A stretch of 64,000 bases of DNA from Pseudomonas sp. KBW05 (GCF_003852405.1 NZ_QAJM01000018.1:1-64000); one strand, 5' to 3'; positions 26,005 through 37,372 are shown, counted from the first letter of the stretch. The notes: generated from the sequence alone by a model not told the origin. Program-made: numbers and translations.

Positions 26005-27774
26005 TCAGAGCGCAAATGCCTCCGCCGGCAGACTCATCAGGCATTCGCTGCCCGCTTCCACCGCCGCACGGTGGGTGGCGGTACGCGGCAACAGGCGCTT
26101 GAAGTAAAAGTCGCAGGTGGCCAGCTTGGCTTTGGCGAAGTCCGTATCGGGCTCGCCAAGCGCCGCGATCGCCATGCGCAGCCACAGGTAGGCGAGCACG
26201 ATGTAACCGCTGTACATCAGGTAATCCACCGCCGCTGCGCCCACTTCATCAGGGTTCTTCATGGCCGCCATGCCCACTTTGGTCGTCAGCTCGCCCCATT
26301 CCTGGTTGAGTTGATTGAGCTGCGCCACGTAGGCCTTGAGCTGCGCATGCTCGGCATTCGCCGCGCAGAACTTATGCACGATTTTAGTGAAGCCACGCAG
26401 CAGCTTGCCCTGGCTGCCCAGCACCTTGCGCCCGAGCAAATCGAGGGCCTGGATGCCGTTGGTGCCCTCATAGATCGGCGCAATCCGCGCATCCCGCGCC
26501 AGTTGTTCCATACCCCATTCGCGGATGTAGCCATGGCCGCCGAAAATCTGCATGCCGTGGTTGGTCACCTCCATGCCGGTGTCGGTCATAAAAGCCTTGC
26601 AGATCGGGGTGAGGAACGCCAACAGGTCTTCGGCCTCCTGGCGCTGGGCCGCGTCGCTGCTCAGGTGTGCAGTGTCGAGCAACTGCGCAGTGAAATAGGT
26701 CAGGGCGCGGTTGCCTTCGTTGAAGGCTTTCATGGTCAACAACATGCGCCGCACATCGGGGTGCACGATGATCGGGTCGGCCGCTTTGTCCGGGGCCTTG
26801 GCGCCGGTCAGGGCACGCATTTGCAGGCGGTCGTTGGCGTATTTGATCGCACCCTGGAAGCTCGCCTCGCCATTGCACAAGCCCTGCATGCCGGTGCCCA
26901 GGCGCGCGTGGTTCATCATGGTGAACATGCAGTTGAGGCCCTTGTTTGCCTCGCCGATCAGGAAGCCCTTGGCCCCGTCGAAGTTCAACACGCAGGTGGC
27001 AGACGCCTTGATGCCCATCTTGTGTTCGATGGAACCGCAGTGCACCGCGTTGCGCGCGCCGGTGTCGGCATGGAACTTGGGCACGATAAACAACGAGATG
27101 CCCTTGGTGCCCGCCGGCGCGTCCGGCAGCTTGGCCAGCACCAGGTGGATGATGTTCGCGCTCATGTCGTGCTCGCCGGCCGAGATGAAGATCTTGCTGC
27201 CGGTCACCGCATAACTGCCGTCCGCCTGGGGCACGGCGCGGGTCTTGATCAGGCCCAAGTCGGTGCCGCAATGGGCTTCGGTGAGGCACATGGTGCCGGT
27301 CCACTCCCCGGCGGTAAGTTTGCTCAGGAAGGTGTCTTTCTGCTTGGCGCTGCCGTGGGCGTGGATCGCCGACATCGCGCCATGGGTCAGCCCCGGGTAC
27401 ATGCCCCAGGAGGTATTGCTGGAGCCGATCATCTCGCTGAGCACCAGGCCCAGGGATTGCGGCAAGCCCTGGCCGCCATAGGCCGGGTCCGCCGCCACGC
27501 CGTGCCAGCCGCCTTCCACATATTGGGCGAAGGCTTCCTTGAAGCCCTTGGGCGTGGTGACCACGCCGTTATCGAAATGGCAGCCCTCTTCATCGCCACT
27601 GCGGTTCAGCGGTGCGAGCACGTTTTCGCAGAATTTCGCGCCTTCTTCGAGGATTGCGCTGACCATGTCCGGGCTGGCGTCTGTCGCCCCCAGCGCCGCG
27701 TAGTGGCCGTGGAAATCAAACACGTCGTCGATCAGAAAGCGCATGTCGCGCAGGGGAGCTTTGTAGTCAGGCAT
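26005..27774 (-). CDS. Acyl-CoA dehydrogenase (FadE-type, second paralogue)
   Basis: A 589-residue FAD flavoprotein of the same long class, starting [20 protein letters not shown]. The core motif CLTEAHCGTDLGLIKTRAVP and the catalytic E436 in IYEGTNGIQALDL are intact. It lies on the same strand 123 bp before the first paralogue, with no terminator seen between them, so they may be co-transcribed. ATG 27774 is chosen because all three paralogues begin M(A/P)DYKAPLRD. Confidence 0.92.
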   Translation of the reverse strand: MPDYKAPLRDMRFLIDDVFDFHGHYAALGATDASPDMVSAILEEGAKFCENVLAPLNRSGDEEGCHFDNGVVTTPKGFKEAFAQYVEGGWHGVAADPAYGGQGLPQSLGLVLSEMIGSSNTSWGMYPGLTHGAMSAIHAHGSAKQKDTFLSKLTAGEWTGTMCLTEAHCGTDLGLIKTRAVPQADGSYAVTGSKIFISAGEHDMSANIIHLVLAKLPDAPAGTKGISLFIVPKFHADTGARNAVHCGSIEHKMGIKASATCVLNFDGAKGFLIGEANKGLNCMFTMMNHARLGTGMQGLCNGEASFQGAIKYANDRLQMRALTGAKAPDKAADPIIVHPDVRRMLLTMKAFNEGNRALTYFTAQLLDTAHLSSDAAQRQEAEDLLAFLTPICKAFMTDTGMEVTNHGMQIFGGHGYIREWGMEQLARDARIAPIYEGTNGIQALDLLGRKVLGSQGKLLRGFTKIVHKFCAANAEHAQLKAYVAQLNQLNQEWGELTTKVGMAAMKNPDEVGAAAVDYLMYSGYIVLAYLWLRMAIAALGEPDTDFAKAKLATCDFYFKRLLPRTATHRAAVEAGSECLMSLPAEAFAL

Positions 27775-27864
27775 GGCAATGTCTCCGGCAGCAGATGGCT
27801 TCAACCTACTGGCGGCAACCCGCCTGGACAATCACTGTAGCGCTGCTGAATACAGCGCCATTAC

Positions 27865-29154
<1,290 letters not shown>

Positions 29155-29302
29155 GGGTAAAACTCCGACCCGCAGATAAATGATGGCACTGTGCCTGTAT
29201 GCAGACAGTTAAGCACAACCTGGCACGCATGTATCACATTGCCATCACTGTAACGGCAGCCGACGCTAATCCCTGAGCGCTGTACTGGGGTTTTTTATCG
29301 CC

Positions 29303-29340
29303 CACAAAAAAGCCGCCGCTCCCGTAAAGGAGCGGCGGCT
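29303..29340 (-). terminator. Terminator of the third acyl-CoA dehydrogenase gene
   Basis: AGCCGCCGCTCC and GGAGCGGCGGCT (29311-29322, 29329-29340) form a perfect 12-bp stem. On the minus strand it is followed by six T residues. It lies 22 bp past the stop of the gene at 29363. Confidence 0.93.
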
Positions 29341-29362
29341 CTGGAAGTGAACACGGTAAGGC

Positions 29363-31168
29363 TTAGTAAGCCAGGCCGAAGTCTTCTTCTTTCATGTCCA
29401 TCAGGTTGTTGGCACCCGACAGCATGGTGGCTTTATGGGCCAGGGTACGCGGCAGGATGCGCTGGAAGTAGAAGCGCGCGGTCTGCAGCTTGGCGGTGTA
29501 GAACGCCTCTTCGGTGGTGCCGGCGGCCAGCTTCTCGGCTGCCAGGCGCGCCATGTCGGCCCAGAAGTAAGCCAGGCACGCGTAACCGGAGTACATCAGG
29601 TAATCCACCGAGGCTGCACCCACTTCTTCGCGGTCTTTCATCGCGGCCATGCCGACCTTCATGGTCAACTCGCCCCACTCTTTGTTCAGTGCAACCAGCG
29701 GTGCAACGAATTCTTTGACGGCTTCGTTGCCTTCGTTGGCCTGGCAGAACTTGTGCACGATCTTGGTGAAGCCCTTGAGCGCTTCGCCTTGGGTCATCAG
29801 CACTTTACGGCCCAGCAGGTCGAGCGCCTGGATACCGGTGGTGCCTTCGTACAGCATCGAAATGCGGCTGTCGCGCACGTTCTGCTCCATGCCCCACTCG
29901 GCGATAAAGCCGTGGCCGCCGTAGATCTGCACGCCGTGGTTGGCGGATTCAAAACCGACTTCGGTCATGAACGCCTTGGCGATCGGGGTCATGAACGCCA
30001 GCAGGCCGTCGGCTTGCTTCTTGGCTTCGTCGTCGGTGCCGTACTTGACGATGTCCACTTGCTTGGCGGTGAAGTACACCATCGCACGGTTGCCTTCGGC
30101 GAAGGCTTTCATGGTCAGCAGCATGCGGCGCACGTCAGGGTGCACGATGATCGGGTCAGCGGCCTTGTCCGGCGCTTTCGGGCCAGTCAGGGAGCGCATT
30201 TGCAGGCGGTCACGAGCGTATTTCAGGCCGCCCTGGAAGCCGATCTCTGCGTGGGACAAGCCTTGCAGCGCAGTGCCCAGGCGCGCGGTGTTCATAAAGG
30301 TGAACATGCAGTTCAGGCCTTTGTTCGCCGGGCCGATCAGGAAACCGGTGGCCGCGTCGAAGTTCATCACGCAGGTGGCGTTGCCGTGGATGCCCATCTT
30401 GTGTTCCAGGGAGCCACAGGTCACCGCGTTGCGCTCACCCACCGAACCGTCTGCATTCGGCAGGAACTTCGGCACGATAAACAGCGAGATACCTTTGGTG
30501 CCAGCCGGTGCGTCCGGCAGGCGGGCCAGGACGATGTGGACGATGTTGTCGGCCATGTCGTGTTCACCGGCCGAGATGAAGATCTTGGTCCCGGAGACTT
30601 TGTAGGAACCGTCGGCCTGAGGCTCGGCCTTGGTGCGCAGCATGCCCAGGTCAGTGCCGCAGTGTGGCTCGGTCAGGCACATGGTGCCGGTCCATTCGCC
30701 CGACACCAGCTTGGTCAGGTAAGCGTCTTGCTGCTCAGGGGTGCCGTGCTCGGAAATGGTATTCATCGCACCGTGGGACAGGCCCGGGTACATGCCCCAC
30801 GACCAGTTGGCGGCGCCAACCATTTCGCTGACCGCCAGGCCCAGGGATTCCGGCAGGCCTTGGCCGCCGTGCTCCACGTCGTGGGCCAGGCTTGGCCAGC
30901 CGCCTTCGACGAATTGTTTGTAGGCTTCTTTGAAACCCGTAGGGGTTTTAACGCCTGACTCACTCCAGGTACACCCTTCGATGTCGCCCACGCGGTTCAA
31001 CGGTGCCAGTACTTGCTCACAGAACTTGGCGCCTTCTTCGAGAATGGCGTCAACCATGTCCGGGGTAGCGTCCTGGCAAGCCGGCAGGCTTTGATAGTGC
31101 GCTTCATAGCCAAGCAGTTCGTCACGAACGAAGCGAATATCACGCAAGGGGGCCTTGTAATCAGGCAT
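29363..31168 (-). CDS. Acyl-CoA dehydrogenase (FadE-type, third paralogue)
   Basis: A 601-residue long-form acyl-CoA dehydrogenase starting [20 protein letters not shown]. It has [20 protein letters not shown] and the catalytic E441 in [13 protein letters not shown]. Its codon use looks like that of a well expressed gene. It is a separate transcription unit, with its own strong terminator and two PsrA-like boxes 61-87 nt before the start, and is thus the copy best marked for fatty-acid induction. By position it corresponds to P. aeruginosa PA0506. Confidence 0.93.
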   Translation of the reverse strand: MPDYKAPLRDIRFVRDELLGYEAHYQSLPACQDATPDMVDAILEEGAKFCEQVLAPLNRVGDIEGCTWSESGVKTPTGFKEAYKQFVEGGWPSLAHDVEHGGQGLPESLGLAVSEMVGAANWSWGMYPGLSHGAMNTISEHGTPEQQDAYLTKLVSGEWTGTMCLTEPHCGTDLGMLRTKAEPQADGSYKVSGTKIFISAGEHDMADNIVHIVLARLPDAPAGTKGISLFIVPKFLPNADGSVGERNAVTCGSLEHKMGIHGNATCVMNFDAATGFLIGPANKGLNCMFTFMNTARLGTALQGLSHAEIGFQGGLKYARDRLQMRSLTGPKAPDKAADPIIVHPDVRRMLLTMKAFAEGNRAMVYFTAKQVDIVKYGTDDEAKKQADGLLAFMTPIAKAFMTEVGFESANHGVQIYGGHGFIAEWGMEQNVRDSRISMLYEGTTGIQALDLLGRKVLMTQGEALKGFTKIVHKFCQANEGNEAVKEFVAPLVALNKEWGELTMKVGMAAMKDREEVGAASVDYLMYSGYACLAYFWADMARLAAEKLAAGTTEEAFYTAKLQTARFYFQRILPRTLAHKATMLSGANNLMDMKEEDFGLAY

Positions 31169-31228
31169 AGCGATAAACCTCTGCTGATGTATCTGGAATG
31201 AACAACCGCGTGGATTTGTTGTAGCGGT

Positions 31229-31255
31229 CAAACAGGTGTTTGAAACATACGTTTA
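31229..31255. promoter_or_regulatory. Two overlapping PsrA-like operators
   Basis: CAAAC-AGGT-GTTTG (31229-31242) is a perfect match to the published PsrA motif [C/G]AAAC-N2-4-GTTT[G/C]. GAAAC-ATAC-GTTTA (31242-31255) is one base off and shares the central G. They lie upstream of the acyl-CoA dehydrogenase starting at 31168. PsrA is the fatty-acid-responsive TetR-family regulator of pseudomonads. Confidence 0.7.
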
Positions 31256-31378
31256 CGACCTGGGGATGTCAAGACGCCGTTTGTCATGACGCCAATCAAT
31301 GACGCGCACGGCGATGCTTGCGGCGGGTTGCCACAGCAAAGGAAAGTGTAGGAGTTCAGAGGGTTGGCGCAGGACAAA

Positions 31379-31465
31379 TGTGGGAGCTGGCTTGCCTGCG
31401 ATGCGGGTGCCGCGGTGTATCAGGAAGACCGAGTTGAGGCTATCGCAGGCAAGCCAGCTCCCACA
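31379..31465. repeat. REP doublet (REPIN), GCTGGC type
   Basis: TGTGGGAGCTGGCTTGCCTG at the left and its inverted copy ending CAGCTCCCACA at the right, 87 bp in all. It lies in the 326-bp gap between the third acyl-CoA dehydrogenase and the small axial-like gene. The rest of that gap holds the PsrA-like boxes and no gene. Confidence 0.9.
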
Positions 31466-31494
31466 GAAGAGCCAGCAAGCCGGGAGAGAGGGGA

Positions 31495-31776
31495 TTAAGC
31501 GTAAGTATCGATCAACGTACCAAGCATTTCATCCGAAGCCTTGGCAACCTTGGCACCCAGCTCCACTTGAAACTTGCCTTGCGCCATTTCGACCATATTG
31601 CTCGCCGAGTTGGAAGGCTGGGCACGATCATTGGCGCGCAGACGATCAACCTGTGCATCCGAGGGCTGGGTCGTCGCGGCGCTGGCGATTTTGCCGGCTG
31701 CCTGGTCGACACGGTTCTGCCCGGTCTGAATGGTGCTCAGGCCCGAATAAAACGCGCTGCTTCCAGAGATGTCCAT
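31495..31776 (-). CDS. Miniature flagellar-axial-like protein (hypothetical)
   Basis: A 93-residue protein with no named family that I know. Its N-terminus (AFYSGLSTIQTGQNRVDQAA, residues 8-27, then GKIASAATT) resembles the first helix of flagellar rod and hook proteins. Its C-terminus (SNMVEMAQGKFQVELGAKVA, then KASDEMLGTLIDTYA) resembles their closing helix. The whole middle domain is missing. It is near no flagellar gene; a small hypothetical gene occupies this place beside bioD in P. aeruginosa too, as I recall. No signal peptide. Function unknown. Confidence 0.8.
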   Translation of the reverse strand: MDISGSSAFYSGLSTIQTGQNRVDQAAGKIASAATTQPSDAQVDRLRANDRAQPSNSASNMVEMAQGKFQVELGAKVAKASDEMLGTLIDTYA

Positions 31777-31882
31777 GGCGTAAGCCTGCCTTTAGAGAAT
31801 CGTGAACACAGATTGAAGCAGAGAAACCGGCAAAACACCCGTCAAAAACACTAATGGCACAATGCCTTAGTGATAGCCAAAA

Positions 31883-32563
31883 TCAGTCAAGCAGGTCCAG
31901 CTGCAAGTACTCCGCGACGGCTTCGGCCCCGGCGTGCTTGAGTTTCGGCACGCGGCCCAGGCATGGCGCAGGCAGGCGTTCGGCCAGGGTGGCGAGGTTT
32001 TCTTCCAGACGGGAGGTCTTGGGGTCGATGATATTCGCCACCCAACCCGCCAGCGGCAAACCGTCCCGCGCAATGGCTTCGGCCGTGAGCAACGCATGGC
32101 TGATGCAACCCAGGCGCACGCCCACCACCAGGATCACCGGCAGCTTCAGCGCGATGGCCAGGTCCGACAGATTCGCCTGATCGGCCAAGGGTACGCGCCA
32201 GCCGCCCGCGCCTTCGATCAAGGTGAAATCCGCGTCCCGTGCCAACACCTGCTGCATGGGTTTGAGCAACGACTGCACCGTGAGCGCAACACCGGCTTCC
32301 CGTGCCGCCAGATGGGGCGCGATGGCCGGCTCGAACGCCACCGGATTCACCTCGGCGTAACTCAGCGGCAATGAACACTCGGCCAACAACGCCAGTGCAT
32401 CGGCATTGCGCAGGCCCTTTGGCGTGACCTGGCAACCGGAGGCCACCGGCTTGCCTGCGGCGGTACTTTTTCCGGCCTGTCGCGCGGCATGCAGCAGCCC
32501 GGCCGCGACGGTGGTCTTGCCGACATCGGTGTCGGTGCCCGTAATGAAATAAGCGACGCTCAT
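31883..32563 (-). CDS. bioD: Dethiobiotin synthetase
   Basis: ATP-dependent ring closure of 7,8-diaminononanoate with CO2 to dethiobiotin. The 226-residue product has the P-loop [10 protein letters not shown] (9-18), a conserved Lys in AGKPVASGC and the [10 protein letters not shown] segment. It is the last gene of bioF-H-C-D and overlaps bioC by 4 nt (ATGA). Confidence 0.95.
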   Translation of the reverse strand: MSVAYFITGTDTDVGKTTVAAGLLHAARQAGKSTAAGKPVASGCQVTPKGLRNADALALLAECSLPLSYAEVNPVAFEPAIAPHLAAREAGVALTVQSLLKPMQQVLARDADFTLIEGAGGWRVPLADQANLSDLAIALKLPVILVVGVRLGCISHALLTAEAIARDGLPLAGWVANIIDPKTSRLEENLATLAERLPAPCLGRVPKLKHAGAEAVAEYLQLDLLD

Positions 32564-33372
32564 AACGGTTTCTCCAGTACTGCGTACACCACCTGGTAAG
32601 TCGCCGGCAGGCCCTGGGCCTGACGGAACTGCTCATAAGCGTCCACCAGTGCAACAATCCGCGCGCGCCCCGTCAACCCTCCCGGCCGGCCCGGGTTGAG
32701 GTTATGCGCGCCCAGCGCCTTCAATTCATGGGTCAGGCTGCGCACATCCGGGTAATGCAATACATGGGGCTGGCGCTCCAGGCTGACCACGCGCAAACCG
32801 CTGGCCGCGCACAACTGCTGGTACGCCTCAAAGGTGCGGAAGCGGTTGACGTGCACCAGGCCGTCCGCCGCGCGCCAGCTTTCTCGCAGCTCATCCAGCG
32901 TGCCCACGCACAAGCTGGCGAACGCCAGCACGCCGCCGGGTTGCAGCACACGATAGGCCTCGCTGAGCACCGCCTCGAAATTCGCACACCATTGCACCGC
33001 GAGGGAGGAGAAGATCAGCCCCAAGCTGTCAGCTTTAAGCGGCAAGCGTTCGGCGTCGCCTGCGATGAAGTGCTGTGCGCCGCCCAATGGCCGGGCGTGG
33101 TTAAGCATGCCCTCGGCAATATCCAGCGCCACACCTTGGCTGGCCGGCAAACGCTCACCCAGCACGCGGCTGAAATACCCGGTGCCACAGCCCATATCCA
33201 GCCAGCGTTGCGGCGCGAGGGCCGCCGGCAGACGGGCGAGCAATTCACTGCCTACCGCGCGTTGCAACTCGGCAACGCTGTCATAACTGGCCGCTGCACG
33301 GGAGAACGACGCCGCTACCTGGCGCTTGTCCGGCAAGGCACCCGGCAGTTGGGGGTGGGATAAATCAGTCAT
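32560..33372 (-). CDS. bioC: Malonyl-ACP O-methyltransferase
   Basis: SAM-dependent methylation of the free carboxyl of malonyl-ACP, which disguises it for fatty-acid synthesis and so starts pimelate formation. 270 residues from ATG 33372 ([20 protein letters not shown]). Motif I is [15 protein letters not shown] near residue 60, and motif II/III regions follow. The start lies inside the end of bioH (8-nt overlap). Confidence 0.94.
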   Translation of the reverse strand: MTDLSHPQLPGALPDKRQVAASFSRAAASYDSVAELQRAVGSELLARLPAALAPQRWLDMGCGTGYFSRVLGERLPASQGVALDIAEGMLNHARPLGGAQHFIAGDAERLPLKADSLGLIFSSLAVQWCANFEAVLSEAYRVLQPGGVLAFASLCVGTLDELRESWRAADGLVHVNRFRTFEAYQQLCAASGLRVVSLERQPHVLHYPDVRSLTHELKALGAHNLNPGRPGGLTGRARIVALVDAYEQFRQAQGLPATYQVVYAVLEKPL

Positions 33373-34096
33373 CAACGCACTCATGCAAAAAAGCCTGGAT
33401 GGCCCCCGCGACACCGTGGGGGTCTTCCAGAAGAAAAGCGTGACCGGCCTGTTCAATCAGACCGATTTCAACATCGGGCAGCAAGCTCAACAGGGCGCTT
33501 GCCGCCTCGGCGGGCACCAGTTCATCCAGCCCGGCGAACAGGTGCATCTGCGGGCCGCGATACGCCAGCAAGGCTTCGCGGGTGTCGAGTTGGGCGAGCA
33601 GTTCAAGACCGGTCATCAACACGCGGGACGGCGTATTCGGCGCCCCGCTCACTAGCAGACGCGCGAGCCCACGCGGGTCCGCAGCACCCTTGGCACACAA
33701 CAGGCCGAAGCGTTTCAGGGTGACTTGGGAATCCGCATGGCAACCGGCGAGGAAGGCGTCGAAGGTCTCGGCAGGCATCGCACTCGGCCAACCGTCATGG
33801 GCGACGAAACACGGGTTGCTCGCCAGGGTCAGCAGGCCGCAGCAACGTTCCCCGCGCCGCGCCGCCAGTGCCGTGGCGAGCATGCCGCCGAGGGACCAGC
33901 CGCCCAGCCAGGCGTTGTCCGGCAATGTGGCGTCGAGTTCATCCAGCCATTCGTCGAGGTCGCTGGAATCCAGCGCCGGCAACGGCTCGATCTGCACCCG
34001 CAGGTGTTCGTCGAGCCCCTGCAAGGCGGCGGCCAAGGGTTCCAGCGGCGATACGCCGAGGCCCCAACCGGGCAACAAGATCAGTCGATCACGCAT
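33365..34096 (-). CDS. bioH: Pimeloyl-ACP methyl ester carboxylesterase
   Basis: Alpha/beta hydrolase that removes the methyl group BioC added once the chain is pimeloyl-ACP. The 243-residue product has the nucleophile elbow GWSLGG with S68, the acid in FAGLDELVP and the His in [13 protein letters not shown]. It overlaps bioF by 8 nt and bioC by 8 nt, so bioFHCD is tightly coupled. Confidence 0.94.
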   Translation of the reverse strand: MRDRLILLPGWGLGVSPLEPLAAALQGLDEHLRVQIEPLPALDSSDLDEWLDELDATLPDNAWLGGWSLGGMLATALAARRGERCCGLLTLASNPCFVAHDGWPSAMPAETFDAFLAGCHADSQVTLKRFGLLCAKGAADPRGLARLLVSGAPNTPSRVLMTGLELLAQLDTREALLAYRGPQMHLFAGLDELVPAEAASALLSLLPDVEIGLIEQAGHAFLLEDPHGVAGAIQAFLHECVDD

Positions 34097-35270
34097 GGTC
34101 GGGCTCCGTGGCGCCTAACAAGCGGAAACACTCTTCCAATGCGTTTAACAATAGCTGCACCTGCGCCTCGGTGTGGGCCGCCGTCAAGGTCACGCGCAAA
34201 CGCGCGCTGCCGGCCGGCACGGTGGGCGGACGGATCGCGGTGACCATCAGGCCTCGCTCGCGCAACATCTGCGACAGGCGCACGGCTTTGGCGCTGTCGC
34301 CGATCAGGATCGGCTGGATCGGCGTAAAGCTTGCCATCAAATCCAGGCCCAACTGCTCGGCGCCCTGGCGGAACTGGCGGATCAGGCCGTTGAGGTGCGC
34401 GCGGCGCCAATGCTCGGTGCGCAGCAGTTCCAGGCTTTTCAACGTGGCGCAGGCCAGCGCCGGCGGTTGGCTGGTGGTGTAGATATACGGCCGCGCGAAC
34501 TGGATCAGGCTTTCGATCAGCTCTTCACTGCCGGCCACAAATGCGCCGGCCGTGCCAAACGCCTTGCCGAGGGTGCCGACCAACACCGGCACGTCCTCCT
34601 GGCTCAAGCCGAAATGCTCGACGATCCCGCCGCCGCTGGCGCCCAGCGGACCAAAACCGTGGGCGTCATCCACCATCAACCACGCGCCTTTTGCGCGTGT
34701 TTCACGGGCCAGCGCAGGCAAATCGGCCAAGTCGCCGTCCATGCTGAACACGCCGTCGGTGACCACCAAGGTATTGCCGATGGCCTTCTCCAGGCGTTTG
34801 GCCAGGCTGTCGGCATCGTTGTGCAAATAGCGATTGAAACGTGCGCCGGACAGCAAACCGGCATCCAGCAACGACGCATGGTTAAGCCGGTCCTCCAGCA
34901 CCGTATCGCCCTGCCCCACCAGCGCGGTAACTGCGCCGAGGTTGGCCATGTAGCCGGTAGTAAACAGCAGTGCGCGCGGGCGACCGGTGAGGTCGGCCAG
35001 GGCTTCTTCCAGCTCATGGTGTGGCGTTGCATGCCCCACCACCAAGTGCGAAGCACCACCGCCCACGCCCCAGCGGGACGCACCGGCGCGCCAGGCTTCG
35101 ATCACGTGCGGGTGATTGGCCAGGCCCAGGTAATCGTTGTTGCAGAACGCCAGCAACGGCTGGCCGTCCACCACCACTTGCGGGCCTTGGGGGCTTTGCA
35201 GCAGCGGGCGTTGGCGATAAAGGTGTTCGGCACGGCGGGCAGCGAGGCGCGCGGAGAGATCGAAAGACAT
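34089..35270 (-). CDS. bioF: 8-amino-7-oxononanoate synthase
   Basis: PLP enzyme that condenses pimeloyl-ACP with L-alanine. The 393-residue product has the PLP lysine at K236 in [21 protein letters not shown] at about 201-207 and the substrate stretch [11 protein letters not shown] near 70-80. First gene of the bioFHCD run. It is separated from bioB by 158 bp that hold a REP doublet. Confidence 0.96.
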   Translation of the reverse strand: MSFDLSARLAARRAEHLYRQRPLLQSPQGPQVVVDGQPLLAFCNNDYLGLANHPHVIEAWRAGASRWGVGGGASHLVVGHATPHHELEEALADLTGRPRALLFTTGYMANLGAVTALVGQGDTVLEDRLNHASLLDAGLLSGARFNRYLHNDADSLAKRLEKAIGNTLVVTDGVFSMDGDLADLPALARETRAKGAWLMVDDAHGFGPLGASGGGIVEHFGLSQEDVPVLVGTLGKAFGTAGAFVAGSEELIESLIQFARPYIYTTSQPPALACATLKSLELLRTEHWRRAHLNGLIRQFRQGAEQLGLDLMASFTPIQPILIGDSAKAVRLSQMLRERGLMVTAIRPPTVPAGSARLRVTLTAAHTEAQVQLLLNALEECFRLLGATEPDHA

Positions 35271-35306
35271 GCTGGCCTCGATTAAGCAGACTGAACACGG
35301 TCCAAA

Positions 35307-35396
35307 TGTGGGAGCGGGCTTGCTCGCGAAGACGGTGTGTCAGCCAACACATGCATCAACTGAAAGACCGCTTTCGCGAGCAAGCCCGCTCCCACA
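35307..35396. repeat. REP doublet (REPIN) between bioB and bioF
   Basis: TGTGGGAGCGGGCTTGCTCG at the left and its inverted copy at the right, 90 bp. The arms have the GTGGGAGC ends outermost. It lies inside the presumed bioB-bioF transcript, where it would fold as a large hairpin. Confidence 0.92.
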
Positions 35397-35428
35397 GTTG
35401 GATCGTGTTCCAAAGTGGGACCGGGGAT

Positions 35429-36484
35429 TCAAACCACCGCGTTGTAGAACTGCTCGCTGCTCTTCTGCTCCACCAACGCCTGCTCGATCGCCGCCTGATG
35501 CACCTCATCGGCGTGCTCTTCACGGGCCTCCGGCAAGATCCCCAAACGCGAGAACAATTGCATGTCCTTGTCCGCCTGCGGGTTCGCAGTGGTCAGCAAC
35601 TTGTCGCCATAGAAGATCGAGTTGGCACCGGCAAAAAACGCCAGGGCCTGCATCTGCTCGTTCATCGCCTCGCGGCCGGCCGACAGGCGCACATGGGACT
35701 GCGGCATGAGGATGCGCGCCACGGCGAGCATGCGGATAAAGTCGAACGGGTCGATGTCCTCGGCGTTCTCCAGCGGCGTACCGGCCACCTTCACCAGCAT
35801 GTTGATCGGCACCGACTCCGGGTGTTCCGGCAGGTTGGCCAGTTGGATCAGCAGGTTGGCGCGGTCGTCGAGGGACTCACCCATGCCGAGGATGCCGCCG
35901 GAGCAGATCTTCATCCCCGAATCCCGTACGTAAGCCAGGGTTTGCAGGCGCTCGCTGTAGGTGCGGGTGGTGATGATGCTGCCGTAGAACTCCGGCGACG
36001 TATCGAGGTTGTGGTTGTAGTAGTCGAGACCGGCCTGGGCCAGCGCTTCGGTCTGCTCCTGGTCGAGGCGACCAAGCGTCATGCAGGTTTCCAGGCCCAT
36101 GGCCTTGACGCCTTGGACCATCTGCAGCACGTAGGGCATGTCCTTGGCCGACGGGTGCTTCCACGCGGCGCCCATGCAGAAGCGCGTCGAGCCGATGGCC
36201 TTGGCGCGGGCGGCCTCTTCGAGGACCTTCTGCACTTCCATCAGCTTTTCTTTTTCCAGGCCGGTGTTGTAGTGGCCCGACTGCGGACAATATTTGCAAT
36301 CTTCCGGGCAGGCGCCCGTCTTGATCGACAGCAGGGTCGACACCTGCACACGGTTGGCGTCGAAATGCGCGCGGTGCACGGTCTGCGCCTGGAACAGCAG
36401 GTCATTGAACGGCTGCACAAACAGCGCTTTGACTTCGGCGAGGGACCAATCGTGACGCAAGGTGGCGGTGGTGCTGGCGCTCAT
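35429..36484 (-). CDS. bioB: Biotin synthase
   Basis: Radical SAM enzyme that inserts sulfur into dethiobiotin. The 351-residue product has the [4Fe-4S] cysteines C59, C63 and C66 ([18 protein letters not shown]) and the family segments [11 protein letters not shown] and [15 protein letters not shown]. First gene of the bio group; its promoter overlaps a BirA operator about 100 bp upstream. Divergent from comF. Confidence 0.97.
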   Translation of the reverse strand: MSASTTATLRHDWSLAEVKALFVQPFNDLLFQAQTVHRAHFDANRVQVSTLLSIKTGACPEDCKYCPQSGHYNTGLEKEKLMEVQKVLEEAARAKAIGSTRFCMGAAWKHPSAKDMPYVLQMVQGVKAMGLETCMTLGRLDQEQTEALAQAGLDYYNHNLDTSPEFYGSIITTRTYSERLQTLAYVRDSGMKICSGGILGMGESLDDRANLLIQLANLPEHPESVPINMLVKVAGTPLENAEDIDPFDFIRMLAVARILMPQSHVRLSAGREAMNEQMQALAFFAGANSIFYGDKLLTTANPQADKDMQLFSRLGILPEAREEHADEVHQAAIEQALVEQKSSEQFYNAVV

Positions 36485-36559
36485 GGGCGATTCCTTGATT
36501 ATGCTTTGGCAAGCGCTGCGGGAAGGGCAATACCCACAGACACGACACGGATGCTCGGC

Positions 36560-36588
36560 ATATTTAAGGAAGATTCATGCACTGTCAA
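36560..36588 (-). promoter_or_regulatory. bioB promoter
   Basis: On the minus strand a perfect -35 TTGACA (36588-36583), 17 bp, then AAATAT (36565-36560) as -10. The transcript would start about 70 nt before the bioB ATG. The -35 lies inside the BirA operator. Confidence 0.75.
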
Positions 36589-37314
36589 CCTGACCACAAA
36601 CACCAGGTTTACATCTGGTTAAAAAACGAACACACCTGTTTAATCTGCGATGAAGCGACACTCTCCAGCCATTGTGTATGCAACGTCTGCGAAACCGAGC
36701 TGCCCTGGCTGATGGCACCGTGCGAGATCTGCGCCCTGCCCTTGCCGATGGACGGTCTGATATGCGGCCAATGCCTGAAAAAACCACCGGCCTTTAAACA
36801 AATGATTGCCCCCTGGACCTACAGCTTTCCCATCGACAGCCTGATCAGCCGCTTCAAGCACCAGGCGCGCTGGCCCCTCGGGCAAATGCTTGCGCGGCTG
36901 TTGGGCCAGCACCTGCAACATCACTTCGACAACACCGGACTCCCCCGCCCCGACTGCCTGCTACCAGTGCCCATGGCGCGCAAACGCCTGCGTGAACGCG
37001 GCTTCAACCAGGCACACATGCTGGCGCGGTGGCTCAGCCAAGACCTCGGCATCGCCATCGATGAACACCTGTTGTTACGCCCCCAGGACACCGTCGCACA
37101 GCAGGCCCTCGACGCCAAAAGCCGCCAGCGCAACCTGCTTACGGCCTTCGCCCTGGCCGTCAACGCCGACGTGACGGGCCGCCACTTCGCCCTGGTAGAC
37201 GATGTGCTCACCACCGGCGCCACCGCCCACAGCCTCGCCCGCCTGTTGATCAATGCCGGTGCGCGCCAAGTCGATGTGTATTGCCTGGCCCGCACCCCCA
37301 AACCGGGCGCCTGA
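36577..37314 (+). CDS. ComF-family phosphoribosyltransferase-like protein
   Basis: A 245-residue protein with N-terminal paired cysteines (CLICDE, CNVCE, CEIC, CGQC, about residues 24-68), probably a zinc ribbon, and a C-terminal phosphoribosyltransferase domain with the PRPP loop FALVDDVLTTGATAHS near 206. Relatives (ComF, GntX) are linked to DNA uptake or use of DNA as nutrient. ATG 36577 has AAGGAAG 4 nt upstream. No other start lies before the first cysteine pair, so the first dozen codons coincide with the bioB control region. Confidence 0.88.
   Translation: MHCQPDHKHQVYIWLKNEHTCLICDEATLSSHCVCNVCETELPWLMAPCEICALPLPMDGLICGQCLKKPPAFKQMIAPWTYSFPIDSLISRFKHQARWPLGQMLARLLGQHLQHHFDNTGLPRPDCLLPVPMARKRLRERGFNQAHMLARWLSQDLGIAIDEHLLLRPQDTVAQQALDAKSRQRNLLTAFALAVNADVTGRHFALVDDVLTTGATAHSLARLLINAGARQVDVYCLARTPKPGA
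36582..36614. promoter_or_regulatory. BirA biotin operator
   Basis: CTGTCAACC (36582-36590), 15 nt, GGTTTACAT (36606-36614). The gammaproteobacterial consensus is TTGTAAACC-N14/15-GGTTTACAA, so the half sites match at seven and eight of nine positions. It covers the bioB -35 and would let biotinoyl-AMP-BirA block bioB transcription. It also lies within codons 2-13 of comF. Confidence 0.8.
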
Positions 37315-37372
37315 CTTGACGCCGCCGCGCCTTGCCCGCAACGTTCGGTGTATCTCATCCAAGCGTGTCGCC

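Noticed and set aside
26468-27304. Second minus-strand frame (278 codons) within the acyl-CoA dehydrogenase gene at 26005-27774
   Set aside because: Out-of-frame shadow with Arg/Gly/His-rich sequence and no motif; the in-frame product is intact, so no frameshift is implied.
24310-27840. Very long open frames on the plus strand opposite the acyl-CoA dehydrogenase genes (557 and 589 codons)
   Set aside because: They mirror the codon bias of the real genes, have no recognisable domains and are rich in Ala/Arg/His/Gly strings typical of antisense frames in GC-rich DNA. The minus-strand frames carry intact catalytic motifs.
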